A stretch of 64,000 bases of DNA from Caballeronia sordidicola (GCF_002220365.1 NZ_MTHB01000049.1:62001-126000); one strand, 5' to 3'; shown: positions 49,526 to 59,672, numbered from the stretch's first letter. The notes: generated from the letters alone by a model not told the origin. Made by a program: numbers and translations.

Positions 49526-49828
49526 TTGTTACGTCATATCGTCATGTGGAAGTTGAAGGAAAGCGCCGAGGGCGGCACTCGCGCTGAAAACATCGTCAAA
49601 CTGAAAGCCAAGCTCGAAACCTGCCGCAGTATTGTTTCAGGTCAGGGCCACTTCGAAGTGGGCGTGGCGCAACCCGGTTTCGAAGCCACGTACGACGTGG
49701 TCCTCGTCTCCGATTTCGACAATTCCGAAGCCCTTCAGGCCTATCAAGTTCACCCGAAGCATCTGGCGATCAAGGACTTCGTTGCAGCGGTACGTGAATC
49801 GCGTCAATGCATCGATTACGAAGTCTGA
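49526..49828 (+). CDS. Dabb (stress-responsive alpha/beta barrel) family protein
   Basis: 100 residues. TTG start at 49526 is supported by AGGAG seven bases upstream and by the family N-terminus [11 protein letters not shown]. The dimeric alpha/beta-barrel pattern continues with the strand [11 protein letters not shown] and [11 protein letters not shown]. No catalytic role is known for most members. It sits four bases before the thioesterase. Confidence 0.88.
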   Translation: MLRHIVMWKLKESAEGGTRAENIVKLKAKLETCRSIVSGQGHFEVGVAQPGFEATYDVVLVSDFDNSEALQAYQVHPKHLAIKDFVAAVRESRQCIDYEV

Positions 49829-49832
49829 GACC

Positions 49833-50297
49833 ATGACCGATTTTTCCACGCTCCCTGAAAGCCCGTTCGTCGATTCACTCGGCGTGCAACTTATCTCCGC
49901 CGAAGACGGCGCAAGCGAAGTACTGCTGCCGCTGAGCGCCACGCACATGAATACCTGGGGCATTGCACACGGCGGCGTGACCATGACGCTCGCCGATGTC
50001 GCCCTCGCGATGGCCGCGCGCAGTCTCGCCGACAACGGCATCGGCGTGGTCACTGTCGAAATGAAAGTCAACTTCATGCAGCCGGGCCGCGGTGAACTCC
50101 GCGCGTTTGCCCGCGTGCTGCATCGCTCGACCACCATGGCGTATTGCGAAGGCGAAATCCGCGACAGCGAAGGCCACTTCGTCGCAAAAGCGCTCGGTAC
50201 CTTCAAATACATGCGTAAGCTTGCCGTCGGTCGCGACATTGCGCAGCAACGCCTCCGTTCAGATCCGTCCGCCACACCCGGTCCCAGCGACGCCTGA
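49833..50297 (+). CDS. PaaI-type hotdog thioesterase
   Basis: 154 residues from the ATG at 49833. Hotdog core with HMNTWGIAHGGVTMTLADVA carrying the HGG motif, VVTVEMKVNFMQPGRGEL and AYCEGEIRDSEGHFVAKALG. Likely hydrolyses acyl- or aryl-CoA thioesters, releasing CoA from dead-end intermediates of the pathway. Confidence 0.9.
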   Translation: MTDFSTLPESPFVDSLGVQLISAEDGASEVLLPLSATHMNTWGIAHGGVTMTLADVALAMAARSLADNGIGVVTVEMKVNFMQPGRGELRAFARVLHRSTTMAYCEGEIRDSEGHFVAKALGTFKYMRKLAVGRDIAQQRLRSDPSATPGPSDA

Positions 50298-50358
50298 AGC
50301 CGCTACCAGGGCGCGCCTCGCGCTTTGGCTTATCCCAGGACCGCACAGGAGCAACACG

Positions 50359-51366
50359 ATGTCAGAACACAATTCAATCAACCGCCAGATCCTCCTCGTT
50401 TCGCGCCCGCAAGGCGCGGCAAGCGTCGATAACTTCAAACTCGTCGAAACCCCGCTCGAGCCGCTGGCCGAGGGGCAAGTGCGCGTGCGCAATCACTTCC
50501 TCTCGCTCGATCCGTACATGCGTAGCCGGATGGACGACTCGAAGTCGTACGCCGCATCGCAGCCGCTCAACGAGGTGATGATCGGCGGGACGGTGGGCGA
50601 AGTGGTGGAATCGAAGAATCCGAAGTTCGCGATCGGCGACAAAGTGGTCGGGATGTACGGATGGCAGGAATTTGGTACGTCGGATGGCAAGGGCTTACGT
50701 AAAGTCGACGACACCCATATCCCGCTTTCAGCGTATCTCGGTCCGGTCGGCATGCCCGGCGTAACCGCTTGGCTTGGACTCAACAAAATCATCGAGCCGA
50801 AAGCGGGTGAAACGGTCGTTGTCAGCGCGGCGAGTGGCGCGGTGGGAAGCGTGGTCGGCCAGTTGGCGAAAGCAGCCGGCTGCCGCGCAGTGGGCATTGC
50901 GGGCGGGGCGGACAAATGCCGCTACGTCACAGAGACGCTGGGTTTCGACGCATGCGTCGACTACAAGGCCGGCAACCTCCATGACGACCTCAAGGCGGCG
51001 TTGCCCAACGGGGCCGACGGTTACTTCGAAAACGTCGGCGGCGAGATACTGGACGCCGTGTTGTCGCGCATGAACGCGTTCGGGCGGATTGCGTTGTGCG
51101 GGATGATATCGAGTTATGACGGTTCGCCGATGCCGCTCAAAAAACCCGCTCTGCTGCTCACGCAACGCTTGAAGGTGCAGGGGTTTATCGTCAGCGAATC
51201 GCCGGAAGTGTGGCCCGAGGCGCTCACGCAACTCGGCGGGCTCGTTGCGCAGAAGAAGCTGCAATATCGCGAGACGATTGCGCAGGGCCTGGAAAATTCC
51301 CCGGAGGCTTTTCTCGGATTGCTCAAAGGCAAGAACTTCGGCAAGCAGCTCGTCAAGCTGATCTGA
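50359..51366 (+). CDS. NADP-dependent MDR oxidoreductase (CurA / 2-alkenal reductase type)
   Basis: 335 residues from the ATG at 50359. Zinc-free medium-chain reductase: N-terminal LSLDPYMRSRMDD, nucleotide-binding VVSAASGAVGSVVGQLAK, GGADKCRYVTETLGFDACVD and YFENVGGEILDAVLSRMN. Related enzymes reduce activated double bonds of enals and enones. Confidence 0.93.
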   Translation: MSEHNSINRQILLVSRPQGAASVDNFKLVETPLEPLAEGQVRVRNHFLSLDPYMRSRMDDSKSYAASQPLNEVMIGGTVGEVVESKNPKFAIGDKVVGMYGWQEFGTSDGKGLRKVDDTHIPLSAYLGPVGMPGVTAWLGLNKIIEPKAGETVVVSAASGAVGSVVGQLAKAAGCRAVGIAGGADKCRYVTETLGFDACVDYKAGNLHDDLKAALPNGADGYFENVGGEILDAVLSRMNAFGRIALCGMISSYDGSPMPLKKPALLLTQRLKVQGFIVSESPEVWPEALTQLGGLVAQKKLQYRETIAQGLENSPEAFLGLLKGKNFGKQLVKLI

Positions 51367-51408
51367 ACGTTCGGATCGACAAGATCTAAAGGATTGAAAG
51401 GAGACAGC

Positions 51409-52272
51409 GTGGACCAGTTCGACGGCAAAGTGGCCGTGATCACGGGCGCCGGCAGCGGCTTCGGCCGCGAGTTCGCATTGAAGGGGGCGGCGCTGGGCAT
51501 GAAGCTCGTACTCGCCGATGTCGATGTGAAAGGCCTCGCGGAAACGGTCGAGATGGCGCGCAATTTGGGCGCTGAAGCGCTCGGCGTGCCCACTGATGTC
51601 TCCGATGCCGCGCAGGTCGACGCGCTTGCGCGCACGACTATCGATACCTACGGCGCGGTGCATCTGCTCTTCAACAACGCGGGTGTCGGCACGGGCGGTT
51701 TCGTCTGGGAAAGCAGCGCGAACGACTGGGCGTGGGTGTTCGGCGTCAACGTAATGGGCGTGGCCAACGGCGTGCGCGCGTTCACGCCGTTGATGCTCGC
51801 GCAGCAAGAGCCGGCACATATTGTCAACACGGCGTCGGTGGCGGGCTTGCTGTCTGCGCCTGGGATGGGCGTCTATAACGCATCGAAGCACGCGGTCGTC
51901 GCGTTGACGGAGACGCTTTATCACGACCTGAAAATTGTCGACGGCCAAGTGGATTGTTCGTTGCTCTGCCCGGCATTCGTGCCGACAGGCATTGCGAACG
52001 CCGAGCGGGTGCGGCCCGAAGGCTTGCGCAACGATGACCCACTGACGGCATCGCAGCGCATGGCCGGCAAGCAGCTCACGAAGGCAGTGGAGAGCGGTAA
52101 GCTGAGCGCGAAACAGGTGGCGGAACTGACCTTCGACGCGGTGCGCGAACGGCGGTTTTACGTGCTGACGCACCCGAAGATCCTGGCGTCGGTGCAACTA
52201 CGTTTCGACGACATCAAGCAGTTGCGCAATCCGACCGATCCGTTGTCGTTGAAGCCGGAGGTGAAGGGGTAG
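51409..52272 (+). CDS. Short-chain dehydrogenase/reductase
   Basis: 287 residues from the GTG at 51409, with AAAGGAGACAGC upstream. NAD(P)-binding ITGAGSGFGREFALKG, NNAGVG, the Ser of VNTASVAGLLSAPGMG and catalytic YNASKHAVVALTE. Substrate not evident; part of the same-direction run after the MDR gene. Confidence 0.93.
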   Translation: MDQFDGKVAVITGAGSGFGREFALKGAALGMKLVLADVDVKGLAETVEMARNLGAEALGVPTDVSDAAQVDALARTTIDTYGAVHLLFNNAGVGTGGFVWESSANDWAWVFGVNVMGVANGVRAFTPLMLAQQEPAHIVNTASVAGLLSAPGMGVYNASKHAVVALTETLYHDLKIVDGQVDCSLLCPAFVPTGIANAERVRPEGLRNDDPLTASQRMAGKQLTKAVESGKLSAKQVAELTFDAVRERRFYVLTHPKILASVQLRFDDIKQLRNPTDPLSLKPEVKG

Positions 52273-52359
52273 GAGGAGGGCGTTTGCAAGCTGACGCCCC
52301 AATTCGCAGCCCTATGTCATCATGGCGAGCTTACAACGCTCGCCAATTTCCCTGCTCCC

Positions 52360-53325
52360 ATGCCGCTGAATCCCGCCATTGCACAGGTCGTCGAACTCAT
52401 CGCGAAAGCCAAGCGGCCGCCGTTCCACACGCTTTCCGCTTCCGCCGCGCGCGCGTCCTACGAGCGCAGCGCGCTGATCCTCGACATCGCGCCGGCCGCG
52501 ATGTTCGACGTCCACGAGCTCGCCATCCCTACGCGTGATCAAGCGTCCATCCGTGCGCGCCTTTACCACCCGGTCGAGCCCAACTGGGCAGCCCCTACGC
52601 CTACGCTGGTCTACTTTCACGGCGGTGGTTTTGTGGTCGGCAGCATCGATACCCACGACTCGCTCTGCCGACGCCTCGCCGCTGACTCAGGTTGCGCGGT
52701 GGCGTCGATCGACTACCGCCTTGCGCCCGAGCACAAGTTTCCGACCGCCGTGCACGATGCCTTCGACGCCCTCACGTGGCTTCACACGCAAGCGGCGTCG
52801 CTGGGGCTCGACAACATGCGCTTCGCGGTCGGCGGCGACAGCGCCGGTGGCACGCTCGCCACGGTGTGCGCCTTGCTCGCACGCGATGCCGGCATCCCGC
52901 TGCGTTTGCAGTTGCTGATTTATCCCGGCGTCAGCGCGCGGCAGGATACCCAATCACATGCTCAATTCGCCGAGGGGTTCGTGTTATCGGCGAAGACTAT
53001 TCAGTGGTTTTTTGCGCAATATATTCGCGACGACGAAGACCGCGACGACTGGCGTTTTGCCCCGCTGGACGCACGCGGGCCAGTGCCGGATTTCACCGGT
53101 GTCGCCCCTTCGTGGATCGCCGCCGCCGATCACGATCCGCTCTTCGACGAAGACATAGCGTATGCGGCCAAGCTCGAAAGAGCGCATGTCCCAGTCGAAC
53201 TGGTCCGCTATAAAGGCATGACGCACGAGTTCTTCAAGATGGGTGGTTTTGTGCCGGAGGTAGCGAAAGCGCATGCGGACGCGGCAGATGCATTGCGTCG
53301 ATACATGGACGCTGGAAATAGCTAG
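52360..53325 (+). CDS. Alpha/beta hydrolase, hormone-sensitive lipase family
   Basis: 321 residues. Oxyanion motif YFHGGGFVVGS, nucleophile elbow GGDSAGGTLATV, acid Asp in AADHDPLFDED and His in GMTHEFFKMGG. Typical of cytoplasmic esterases acting on short acyl esters. Confidence 0.94.
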   Translation: MPLNPAIAQVVELIAKAKRPPFHTLSASAARASYERSALILDIAPAAMFDVHELAIPTRDQASIRARLYHPVEPNWAAPTPTLVYFHGGGFVVGSIDTHDSLCRRLAADSGCAVASIDYRLAPEHKFPTAVHDAFDALTWLHTQAASLGLDNMRFAVGGDSAGGTLATVCALLARDAGIPLRLQLLIYPGVSARQDTQSHAQFAEGFVLSAKTIQWFFAQYIRDDEDRDDWRFAPLDARGPVPDFTGVAPSWIAAADHDPLFDEDIAYAAKLERAHVPVELVRYKGMTHEFFKMGGFVPEVAKAHADAADALRRYMDAGNS

Positions 53326-53674
53326 GTGGGTTGACGTCAGACGAGCCATATGAAGGCAGCGGCCAAGTATGGCGAACCTCTAGTATTTACTCCGTCACGC
53401 GACAAAATATGTCAGTTCGAATCGTCGTGTATCAATAAGATATTCATCTATTCCGTGACGGTTGGAAAAAGGCGACGCAATAGGTAAGTGCATAGTGCCC
53501 ACACCTGTTTAAACCTTAAAGCTGGGCGTGCTCCTCAAGTTTTCGCTTCGAACGCCAACGAGGTCGGGCAAGTAACTTTCCCTTCGTGATCAATTGTAAG
53601 CTATGCGAAATATGTTATTTTCTCAAGATGATACTCAACTGGGCATTGCCGAACGCACTACTTAGGATTATTAA
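53326..53674. other. AT-rich gap upstream of the lipase effector
   Basis: No gene seen. The base composition drops toward AT at the start of the island. TTGTAA near 53594 and TATTTT 16 bases downstream could be the effector promoter, and AGGA precedes its ATG by eight bases. Confidence 0.35.
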
Positions 53675-55273
53675 ATGGCTGCACTAGACAGAACTATTCC
53701 TGCTGTTGTTCACGATGATGGCTCGGTCCATTACTCATCGGTCATGTCGCATGAATCCGACACGAGCTCCGGTGTGTGCTACATGATTCCGAAACGAATC
53801 ATTCCGGTGATTTTTGTGCCGGGGATCATGGGGCCGAATTTAAAGTCGATGGCAACGGATGAGAATAAGCAGAAATCCGTGTGGTCGGTCGATAGCAAGT
53901 GGAGCATTGGCACCCAATGGGGCGGAAAGGGACCGGCGCAACGTAAGCAATTCCTTGATCCAGCGAAGACGGAGGTCGACGGCGCTGGATCGATTGCCAA
54001 GGGCACCAAGAAGTCCGAAGCCGAACTGCGCCGCCGGGGTTGGGGTGAAGTGGCGGCTATGAGTTATGGCAGCTTTTTGGTCTGGCTGGAGAACGCCCTG
54101 AACGATGCTGATGCCAGCACGGACTACGGCATCACGGGATTGCGTGCCGAACTGATGAAGAAGTTGGTCGCCGAGGCGCCCGGTGTTGAGCCGTTGACCT
54201 ATGACGAAGTAGCACTGTCGTACAAGTACCAGTTTCCCGTTCATGCAGTGGGATACAACTGGCTGCAGTCGAACGAGGATTCGGCGCAACGCCTGAGCGA
54301 TCGAATCGAGCAGTTCATGGAGCATTACCGTAGCGAATTTGGCTATATGTGCGACAAGGTCATTCTCGTGACGCATTCAATGGGTGGACTCGTCGCCCGT
54401 CACTATTCTGAAGTGCTTGGCGGACATCCCAATGTGCTTGGGATTGTTCACGGAGTCATGCCCGCCACGGGCGCAGCGATGGCTTATAAAAGGGTAAAGG
54501 CCGGGACCGAGGGTATAGCCGGTCCAGTCCTAGGTGCGGATGCCGCCGAGGTAACCGCTGTCTTCGCGCAGGCCCCCGGCGCCTTGCAATTGCTGCCCGG
54601 GCCAGACTACGGAATGCATTGGCTGACGGTGCGGGATTTTGACAGTTCGACCAGCGTGCCTGTTCAAGACCCCTATGAGGAGGTCTATCTGCAGCGAGGT
54701 GTGTGGTGGGGATTGATTGAAGACCGGCTGCTTAACCCGCTTGATAAAGGAAAACTAACGACGGAGGCGGATTGGAAAGATTTCAAGAGATTGATCAACG
54801 AGTCCGTCAGAAAGTTCCATACCGATATCAGTGGGAAATACCATATGAACACGTACGTCTTTTATGGCGACGATGCCGCCCATAAGACGTGGGGAAACGT
54901 GATGTGGAAACGCACACGCCGGCAGTCTTATGGCAGCGTGCCAATCCCAGAACCAACGCTTGGCAAGCCATTGAGCGCGAAAGCAACCTGGAATCCGGGC
55001 CTTGGTCAACAAGTGATCTCCACCGACGGTGGCAAGGCATCGGATGGCGCGCTATTTGTGCTGCAAGACGCAGACGAGCGCGGCGACGGAACCGTACCCG
55101 TGCGTTCCGGCAAAGCACCAGCCGGACAACGTGGCGTCCAGGTTTGCGTGCCGTATTCCAGCATTGAGCATGAAGGTGCCTACAAGGACGAACAGAGCCG
55201 GCGCTTCGCCCTTTGGGCGATCACCAAGATCGCATATCGTGTTAAGCAAACGTCCATGGCGTACAAGACATGA
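53675..55273 (+). CDS. Predicted type VI lipase effector (Tle-like alpha/beta hydrolase)
   Basis: 532 residues, no signal peptide. The fold begins PVIFVPGIMGPNL (residues about 44-56), with nucleophile elbow VTHSMGGLVARHY (Ser about 235; Thr replaces the usual first Gly of GxSxG). Acid Asp about 471 lies in ERGDGTVPVRS and His about 499 in SSIEHEGAYKD, giving a complete triad as in LCAT/PGAP1-like lipases. The stop overlaps the next start (ATGA), and that gene is a Tli4-like lipoprotein. Pairing with Tli4 points to a Tle4-type phospholipase delivered to a rival's periplasm. No vgrG is adjacent. Confidence 0.78.
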   Translation: MAALDRTIPAVVHDDGSVHYSSVMSHESDTSSGVCYMIPKRIIPVIFVPGIMGPNLKSMATDENKQKSVWSVDSKWSIGTQWGGKGPAQRKQFLDPAKTEVDGAGSIAKGTKKSEAELRRRGWGEVAAMSYGSFLVWLENALNDADASTDYGITGLRAELMKKLVAEAPGVEPLTYDEVALSYKYQFPVHAVGYNWLQSNEDSAQRLSDRIEQFMEHYRSEFGYMCDKVILVTHSMGGLVARHYSEVLGGHPNVLGIVHGVMPATGAAMAYKRVKAGTEGIAGPVLGADAAEVTAVFAQAPGALQLLPGPDYGMHWLTVRDFDSSTSVPVQDPYEEVYLQRGVWWGLIEDRLLNPLDKGKLTTEADWKDFKRLINESVRKFHTDISGKYHMNTYVFYGDDAAHKTWGNVMWKRTRRQSYGSVPIPEPTLGKPLSAKATWNPGLGQQVISTDGGKASDGALFVLQDADERGDGTVPVRSGKAPAGQRGVQVCVPYSSIEHEGAYKDEQSRRFALWAITKIAYRVKQTSMAYKT

Positions 55274-56349
55274 AATGGACATCGCGCGTGAGCGCAGCGT
55301 GCCTCGTACTATGCCTAAGCGCATGCCACAAAACCGAACGGCTAACCCAGCAGGAACACATCACCGTGACTGAACTCACCGCTCGTCTAAAACCTCGTTG
55401 CGTGGGCCGCTTTTTGATCAATATGCCGGTGGATGCACTCTCCGCTGGCAGAACCGAAGTTCAGGGCGTCACGATTGAGACCCGTAAGATAACGCAGGAG
55501 GAGTACGGAACGGCAATGGACGCACTCAGCAAGAAACTGAATGCCACGAAAAGTACCAATGGCTACCGATTTGTTTATGCCGACGGCGAGATCGAGGGTA
55601 TCAAGGGATCGCGGTATTTCATCTCGTTGGGGAAGCCCTACGCATCGACCGACAGCGAACGACTGATTGAAGCCTACAAATGGGACCAGGGCTATCAAAT
55701 CAAGCTGCAGATCTCGGCGAGTGACGCCAAAAATTCGACCTATTTCAAAAATATGCCGAGCGTCAGAGACGATCCTGACATGACCGACACACCTGAGCGA
55801 ACCCAGCGCGTTGTCTCCATGCTGAGCCGAATCCGCGGACGTGAAGACGATGACATTCCAACGGAACCTGGTGTTTGTTTTAAGGGCGGATTTTTGCCGG
55901 GTGCGGCTACCAGTGCGGAGAAAACTTCAAGAGATTTCATTTTGGAATCTATGCACGATGTGGGCTTTAGCATGAATACATACTCGAACATCAGTGAAGA
56001 GACCACCCTTCTGCAACGCACTGATATGAACGCGGCCATCGAAGCGGCTAACGGTCGGACGATCCGCAAGGGGCGAATCGAACTACAAGGAATACAGCAA
56101 GCGGAAGAATGGCTGAGCGACGGATTAACTGGCGCGAAGGTGCGCGGACACTACTTTGTGCTGGAGGCAAATTCGAAAATCGGAAGCACCGCAACGCCCA
56201 TGGTTAGCCTTGATATGGACAACGGCGGACGACTCCCCGGAATCGACGGAGACCGTCAACTCACGCAAGCATCGCTGACCGAAGGCGAAGCGGTGGCCCT
56301 TTGGGATGCTGTTTCGCGCTCGTTACGCCCTCGGCCTAACGGCTTTTAA
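55270..56349 (+). CDS. Tli4-like immunity lipoprotein
   Basis: 359 residues. Lipoprotein signal with lipobox LSAC (Cys 19). Typical Tli4-family sequence: LKPRCVGRFLINMPVDA early on and CFKGGFLPG mid-protein, each with a conserved Cys. Tli4 proteins sit in the periplasm and neutralise Tle4 phospholipases. Overlaps the effector stop by four bases, so toxin and antidote are co-translated. Confidence 0.8.
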   Translation: MKWTSRVSAACLVLCLSACHKTERLTQQEHITVTELTARLKPRCVGRFLINMPVDALSAGRTEVQGVTIETRKITQEEYGTAMDALSKKLNATKSTNGYRFVYADGEIEGIKGSRYFISLGKPYASTDSERLIEAYKWDQGYQIKLQISASDAKNSTYFKNMPSVRDDPDMTDTPERTQRVVSMLSRIRGREDDDIPTEPGVCFKGGFLPGAATSAEKTSRDFILESMHDVGFSMNTYSNISEETTLLQRTDMNAAIEAANGRTIRKGRIELQGIQQAEEWLSDGLTGAKVRGHYFVLEANSKIGSTATPMVSLDMDNGGRLPGIDGDRQLTQASLTEGEAVALWDAVSRSLRPRPNGF

Positions 56350-56366
56350 GCGGTCGGAAGTTCGGT

Positions 56367-56667
56367 ATGGAAATCGATTTATCCTCGTCGCCTTCAGCGG
56401 TGAACACGTACGTCCTCTACGGCGACGATGCCGCACATAAGACGTGGGGAAACGTGACGTGGAAACGCACGCGCCGCCATTCTTATGGCGGCGTGCCAAT
56501 CCTGGAACCAACGCTTGGTAATCCGTTGAGCGCGAAAGCACCCTGGAATCCGGGCACTGTCAACAAGTAGTCTCGACCAATGGCGGAAAAGCATCGGATG
56601 GCGCGCTGTTCGTATTGCAGGATGCCGATGAGCGCGGCGACGGAACGGTGCCTATTGGAAGGCGTTA
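56367..56667 (+). pseudogene. Decayed C-terminal fragment of a second lipase effector
   Basis: VNTYVLYGDDAAHKTWGNVT and LEPTLGNPLSAKAPWNPGT match residues about 387-452 of the effector at 53675-55273. A frameshift at about 56565 then leads into VVSTNGGKASDGALFVLQDA and DERGDGTVPIGRR with a stop. The N-terminal two thirds and the final His region are missing, so it is not a functional enzyme. Confidence 0.85.
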
Positions 56668-56731
56668 AACCCCGGCGCCAGAACTTTACGCGCACAAAGT
56701 TTCGCTCGAAGTTCAACGGTGCTAAGCCGCT

Positions 56732-57562
56732 CTAAGCCGCCCGCACGATCGTGAAGGCATCGCTTCGTTCGAACGAGCCGGGACGTTGGATGTTATGTGA
56801 ACCATTGTCGTCGCTGAGTTCCTTGATTTGCAGCGTCAAGTCACCGTCAACCGCCACTACCCGCAACGCCGTCGTACTCCGCGTGCCATAACCCTCTGAC
56901 TCAATAAACGCCGCCGACAACACACGCTCGCGCTCAAGCGAGAGACCGGTGGACGGCAGCAGATGGTCATCGGCGAGTTGGGGATTACGCATGGTCTCAA
57001 TCAAGCTGTCCAGCGACGGCCGTTCATCGACATGAAGCAGATCCCTCAACGCGTCGCGTTGCGCGACGAGCTTGGGCCAGGGTGTGTCGAGCAGACTATT
57101 CGACAACCCGTGAATGCCGGGGTCGAGCAGCGAAGGCGGGGCATCGGCACGATTGCCGTACCAGGCCAGTTCGCGCCGTGTGAAGTCGCCGACAACCAGA
57201 TTGAACCCGTTGTACCGATGCCCGTCGCGGGCCACCGCGTCCAGATAGGCCATCGGTGCGACCGGTGCGCCGGATAAAAAGTCGCTGACCAAGGTACCGC
57301 GAGTCGGCGCGTTGGGCCGCACTTCCGCCGGCGCCCGATAGTTCGTCAACGCGGCAAAACGGCCGTCGCGCGTGACGCCGAGCCAGGTTCCGCCGCCCGT
57401 CAGATCGCGTCCGGCGAGCACCTCCGGCGCGTTCTCCCACCAGTGCAACGGCTCGGTTTCACGACGAAAAAACTCGTCGCGATTGGCCGCGAGCGTGAGC
57501 AATGGGCGCTCAGCGTCAGACGCCGCCGCGTTCGGTCGCCAATCGAAGACAATCAGACACAT
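56732..57562 (-). CDS. NRDE-family (TANGO2-like) protein
   Basis: 276 residues beginning MCLIVFDW, with Cys 2 as a likely N-terminal nucleophile after Met removal, and the name-giving motif LAANRDEFFRRETEP at about 27. GRDLTGGGTWLGVTRDGRFAA and GLSNSLLDTPWPKL are also conserved. Biochemical role is not settled for bacterial members. Confidence 0.9.
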   Translation of the reverse strand: MCLIVFDWRPNAAASDAERPLLTLAANRDEFFRRETEPLHWWENAPEVLAGRDLTGGGTWLGVTRDGRFAALTNYRAPAEVRPNAPTRGTLVSDFLSGAPVAPMAYLDAVARDGHRYNGFNLVVGDFTRRELAWYGNRADAPPSLLDPGIHGLSNSLLDTPWPKLVAQRDALRDLLHVDERPSLDSLIETMRNPQLADDHLLPSTGLSLERERVLSAAFIESEGYGTRSTTALRVVAVDGDLTLQIKELSDDNGSHNIQRPGSFERSDAFTIVRAA

Positions 57563-57583
57563 GAGCGAACCGTCCGCAATAAA

Positions 57584-58594
57584 TCAGACTTCGCTCGGCA
57601 GCGCATAGGGCAGCGCCGAGAACTTCAGCGCGGGACCCGCCGCTGCACCGACGTGTACCGAACCCTGTTCAAGCGCCGCGAGCTTGATTTCCACGAGCGC
57701 ATCGACGCCGCCGCCGGGCGCGGGCGCCACATTGACCACGAGGCCGCACGGCTGCCCCGGGTCGTCGGAGTGGAATAGTTCATCACCGGCTTTAGCGGTC
57801 TCGGCATGGGCGAGCGACGTGCGGCGCTTGATCGTCCCGCGATACTGGCTGCGCGCGACCACTTCCTGCCCCGGATAACAGCCCTTCTTGAAGTTGACGC
57901 CGCCGAGCACGTCGAAGTTGACCATCTGCGGGACAAATTGCTCCGAAGTCGGCTGCGTGATGCGCGGTTCGCCCGCGTGAATGTCGAGCCAGTCCCACAA
58001 CTCGGCCGGCCCGCGCGTGAGCTGTTTTTCGATCTCGGCGAGGCGCGCTTCGACCTCCGCCTTCGGGCCGACCCACAAGAAGCGCGGCCGGCCGGCGGCA
58101 TCGGGGACGCGGATCAGCGAGCCGAGCGGACCGTCCACCTTCACGTGCACGCCGTCGGGCATGGCGTCGAAGAGATGGGACAGCGTCTTGCGAACGTCGC
58201 CGGCAAAACCCACCGCGGCGAGCGACGGCGTGGCATCGACGAGCTTCGCTTTCGCGCGCATCACGAACATCGACAAGCGTTTCTGCACCGATGCCTGGAT
58301 GTCGGCGGCGATCATCAGGCGCACGGCCTCGCCGCATCGCCACATCAAAAACGACGCCAGCAAGCGGCCCTTCGGCGAGCAATAGCCGGCCAGACGCGCG
58401 CTGGATGCGTCCAGGTGCTGGACGTCGCTCGTCAATTGCGTGTGAAGAAAAGCAGCGGCGTCGTCGCCCGTCGTGTCGATGATGCCGAATTGCGTCAGCG
58501 GCACGAATACGCCGGCGTGAAGCACGGCGTCGAAGGCAGACGGAAGCGGGGACGGAAGCGGAGATGAAAGCGATGAAGCGGTCGAAGAATTCAT
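57584..58594 (-). CDS. ygfZ: YgfZ / GcvT-like folate-binding protein
   Basis: 336 residues. The family signature KGCYPGQEVVARSQYRG (Cys about 231) is present, with VNFDVLGGVNF before it and AGYCSPKGRLLASF earlier. YgfZ uses tetrahydrofolate to help assemble or repair Fe-S clusters in some enzymes. Divergent from mltG, as is common in this lineage. Confidence 0.94.
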   Translation of the reverse strand: MNSSTASSLSSPLPSPLPSAFDAVLHAGVFVPLTQFGIIDTTGDDAAAFLHTQLTSDVQHLDASSARLAGYCSPKGRLLASFLMWRCGEAVRLMIAADIQASVQKRLSMFVMRAKAKLVDATPSLAAVGFAGDVRKTLSHLFDAMPDGVHVKVDGPLGSLIRVPDAAGRPRFLWVGPKAEVEARLAEIEKQLTRGPAELWDWLDIHAGEPRITQPTSEQFVPQMVNFDVLGGVNFKKGCYPGQEVVARSQYRGTIKRRTSLAHAETAKAGDELFHSDDPGQPCGLVVNVAPAPGGGVDALVEIKLAALEQGSVHVGAAAGPALKFSALPYALPSEV

Positions 58595-58655
58595 GGACCT
58601 GACTTGGGCGATGGCGAACTTGTATTATATGGGTCTTACTTAGAGCGTGTTTCGC

Positions 58656-59672
58656 ATGTCCCTTTTGAAGAAATGTTTGATCGCGGCTGTCGTCGCGGTC
58701 GTGGTTGGCGGTGCGCTCGTCGGGGGCATGTTCAAGTGGGCGAATAGCCCGGTCGACCTGGCCTCACCCGAACTCGACATCACCATCAAGTCCCACAGCA
58801 CGTTACGCAGCGTGGCTCTCCAGCTGGAGCGCGGCGGCGCGCACGTCCAACAGCAGTTGTTCGTGCTCATGACGCGCGTGCTCGGTCTTTCGGCGCAGCT
58901 CAAGTCCGGTAACTACGCGTTCAAGGCGGGCATCACGCCCTACGAGATGCTGCAGAAAATCGCGCGTGGCGACGTCAATGAATACGTGGCGACCGTGATA
59001 GAAGGGTGGACGTTCCAGAAAATGCGCAACGAACTGGACGGCAATCCGGCGCTGCAGCACGACACGGCCGGCATGACCGACACCGACTTGCTGAAGGCCA
59101 TTGGCGCGCCGGACGACGAGATTGCGCGGGCGAGTGCGGAGGGCCTGTTTTTCCCCGACACCTATCTCTTCGACAAAGGCACGAGCGACATCGCCGTCTA
59201 TAAACGCGCTCACAAGCTGATGCAGCAGCGGCTCGCCGAGGCCTGGGATACCCGCGCGCAGAATTTGCCGTACAAGACGCCTTACGAGGCTCTGATCATG
59301 GCGTCAATTGTTGAAAAGGAAACGGGTCGCGCCGCCGACCGGCCGCTGGTCGCGGCGGTGTTTGCAAACCGGCTGCGCATCGGCATGCCGCTGCAAACGG
59401 ACCCTTCGGTGATCTATGGCCTGGGTTCGGCCTACGGCGGCCGGCTGCGTAAAAAAGACCTGCAAACCGACACTCCGTACAATACCTACACGCGCATGGG
59501 CCTTCCGCCCGGTCCGATCGCGTTGCCGGGCGTCGCAGCGCTCGCGGCGACGGTCAATCCTGCATCCAGCACGGCACTGTATTTCGTGTCGCGCGGCGAC
59601 GGCAGCAGCTTCTTTTCAGACAATCTCGGCGACCACAATCGGGCCGTCGACAAGTACATCCGGGGACAATGA
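58656..59672 (+). CDS. mltG: Endolytic murein transglycosylase
   Basis: 338 residues from the ATG at 58656. One N-terminal membrane helix ([20 protein letters not shown]), a LysM-like region, and the YceG catalytic domain: [20 protein letters not shown] contains the catalytic Glu, followed by [12 protein letters not shown] and [17 protein letters not shown]. Cuts nascent glycan strands at the inner membrane. Its stop overlaps tmk (ATGA). Confidence 0.95.
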   Translation: MSLLKKCLIAAVVAVVVGGALVGGMFKWANSPVDLASPELDITIKSHSTLRSVALQLERGGAHVQQQLFVLMTRVLGLSAQLKSGNYAFKAGITPYEMLQKIARGDVNEYVATVIEGWTFQKMRNELDGNPALQHDTAGMTDTDLLKAIGAPDDEIARASAEGLFFPDTYLFDKGTSDIAVYKRAHKLMQQRLAEAWDTRAQNLPYKTPYEALIMASIVEKETGRAADRPLVAAVFANRLRIGMPLQTDPSVIYGLGSAYGGRLRKKDLQTDTPYNTYTRMGLPPGPIALPGVAALAATVNPASSTALYFVSRGDGSSFFSDNLGDHNRAVDKYIRGQ

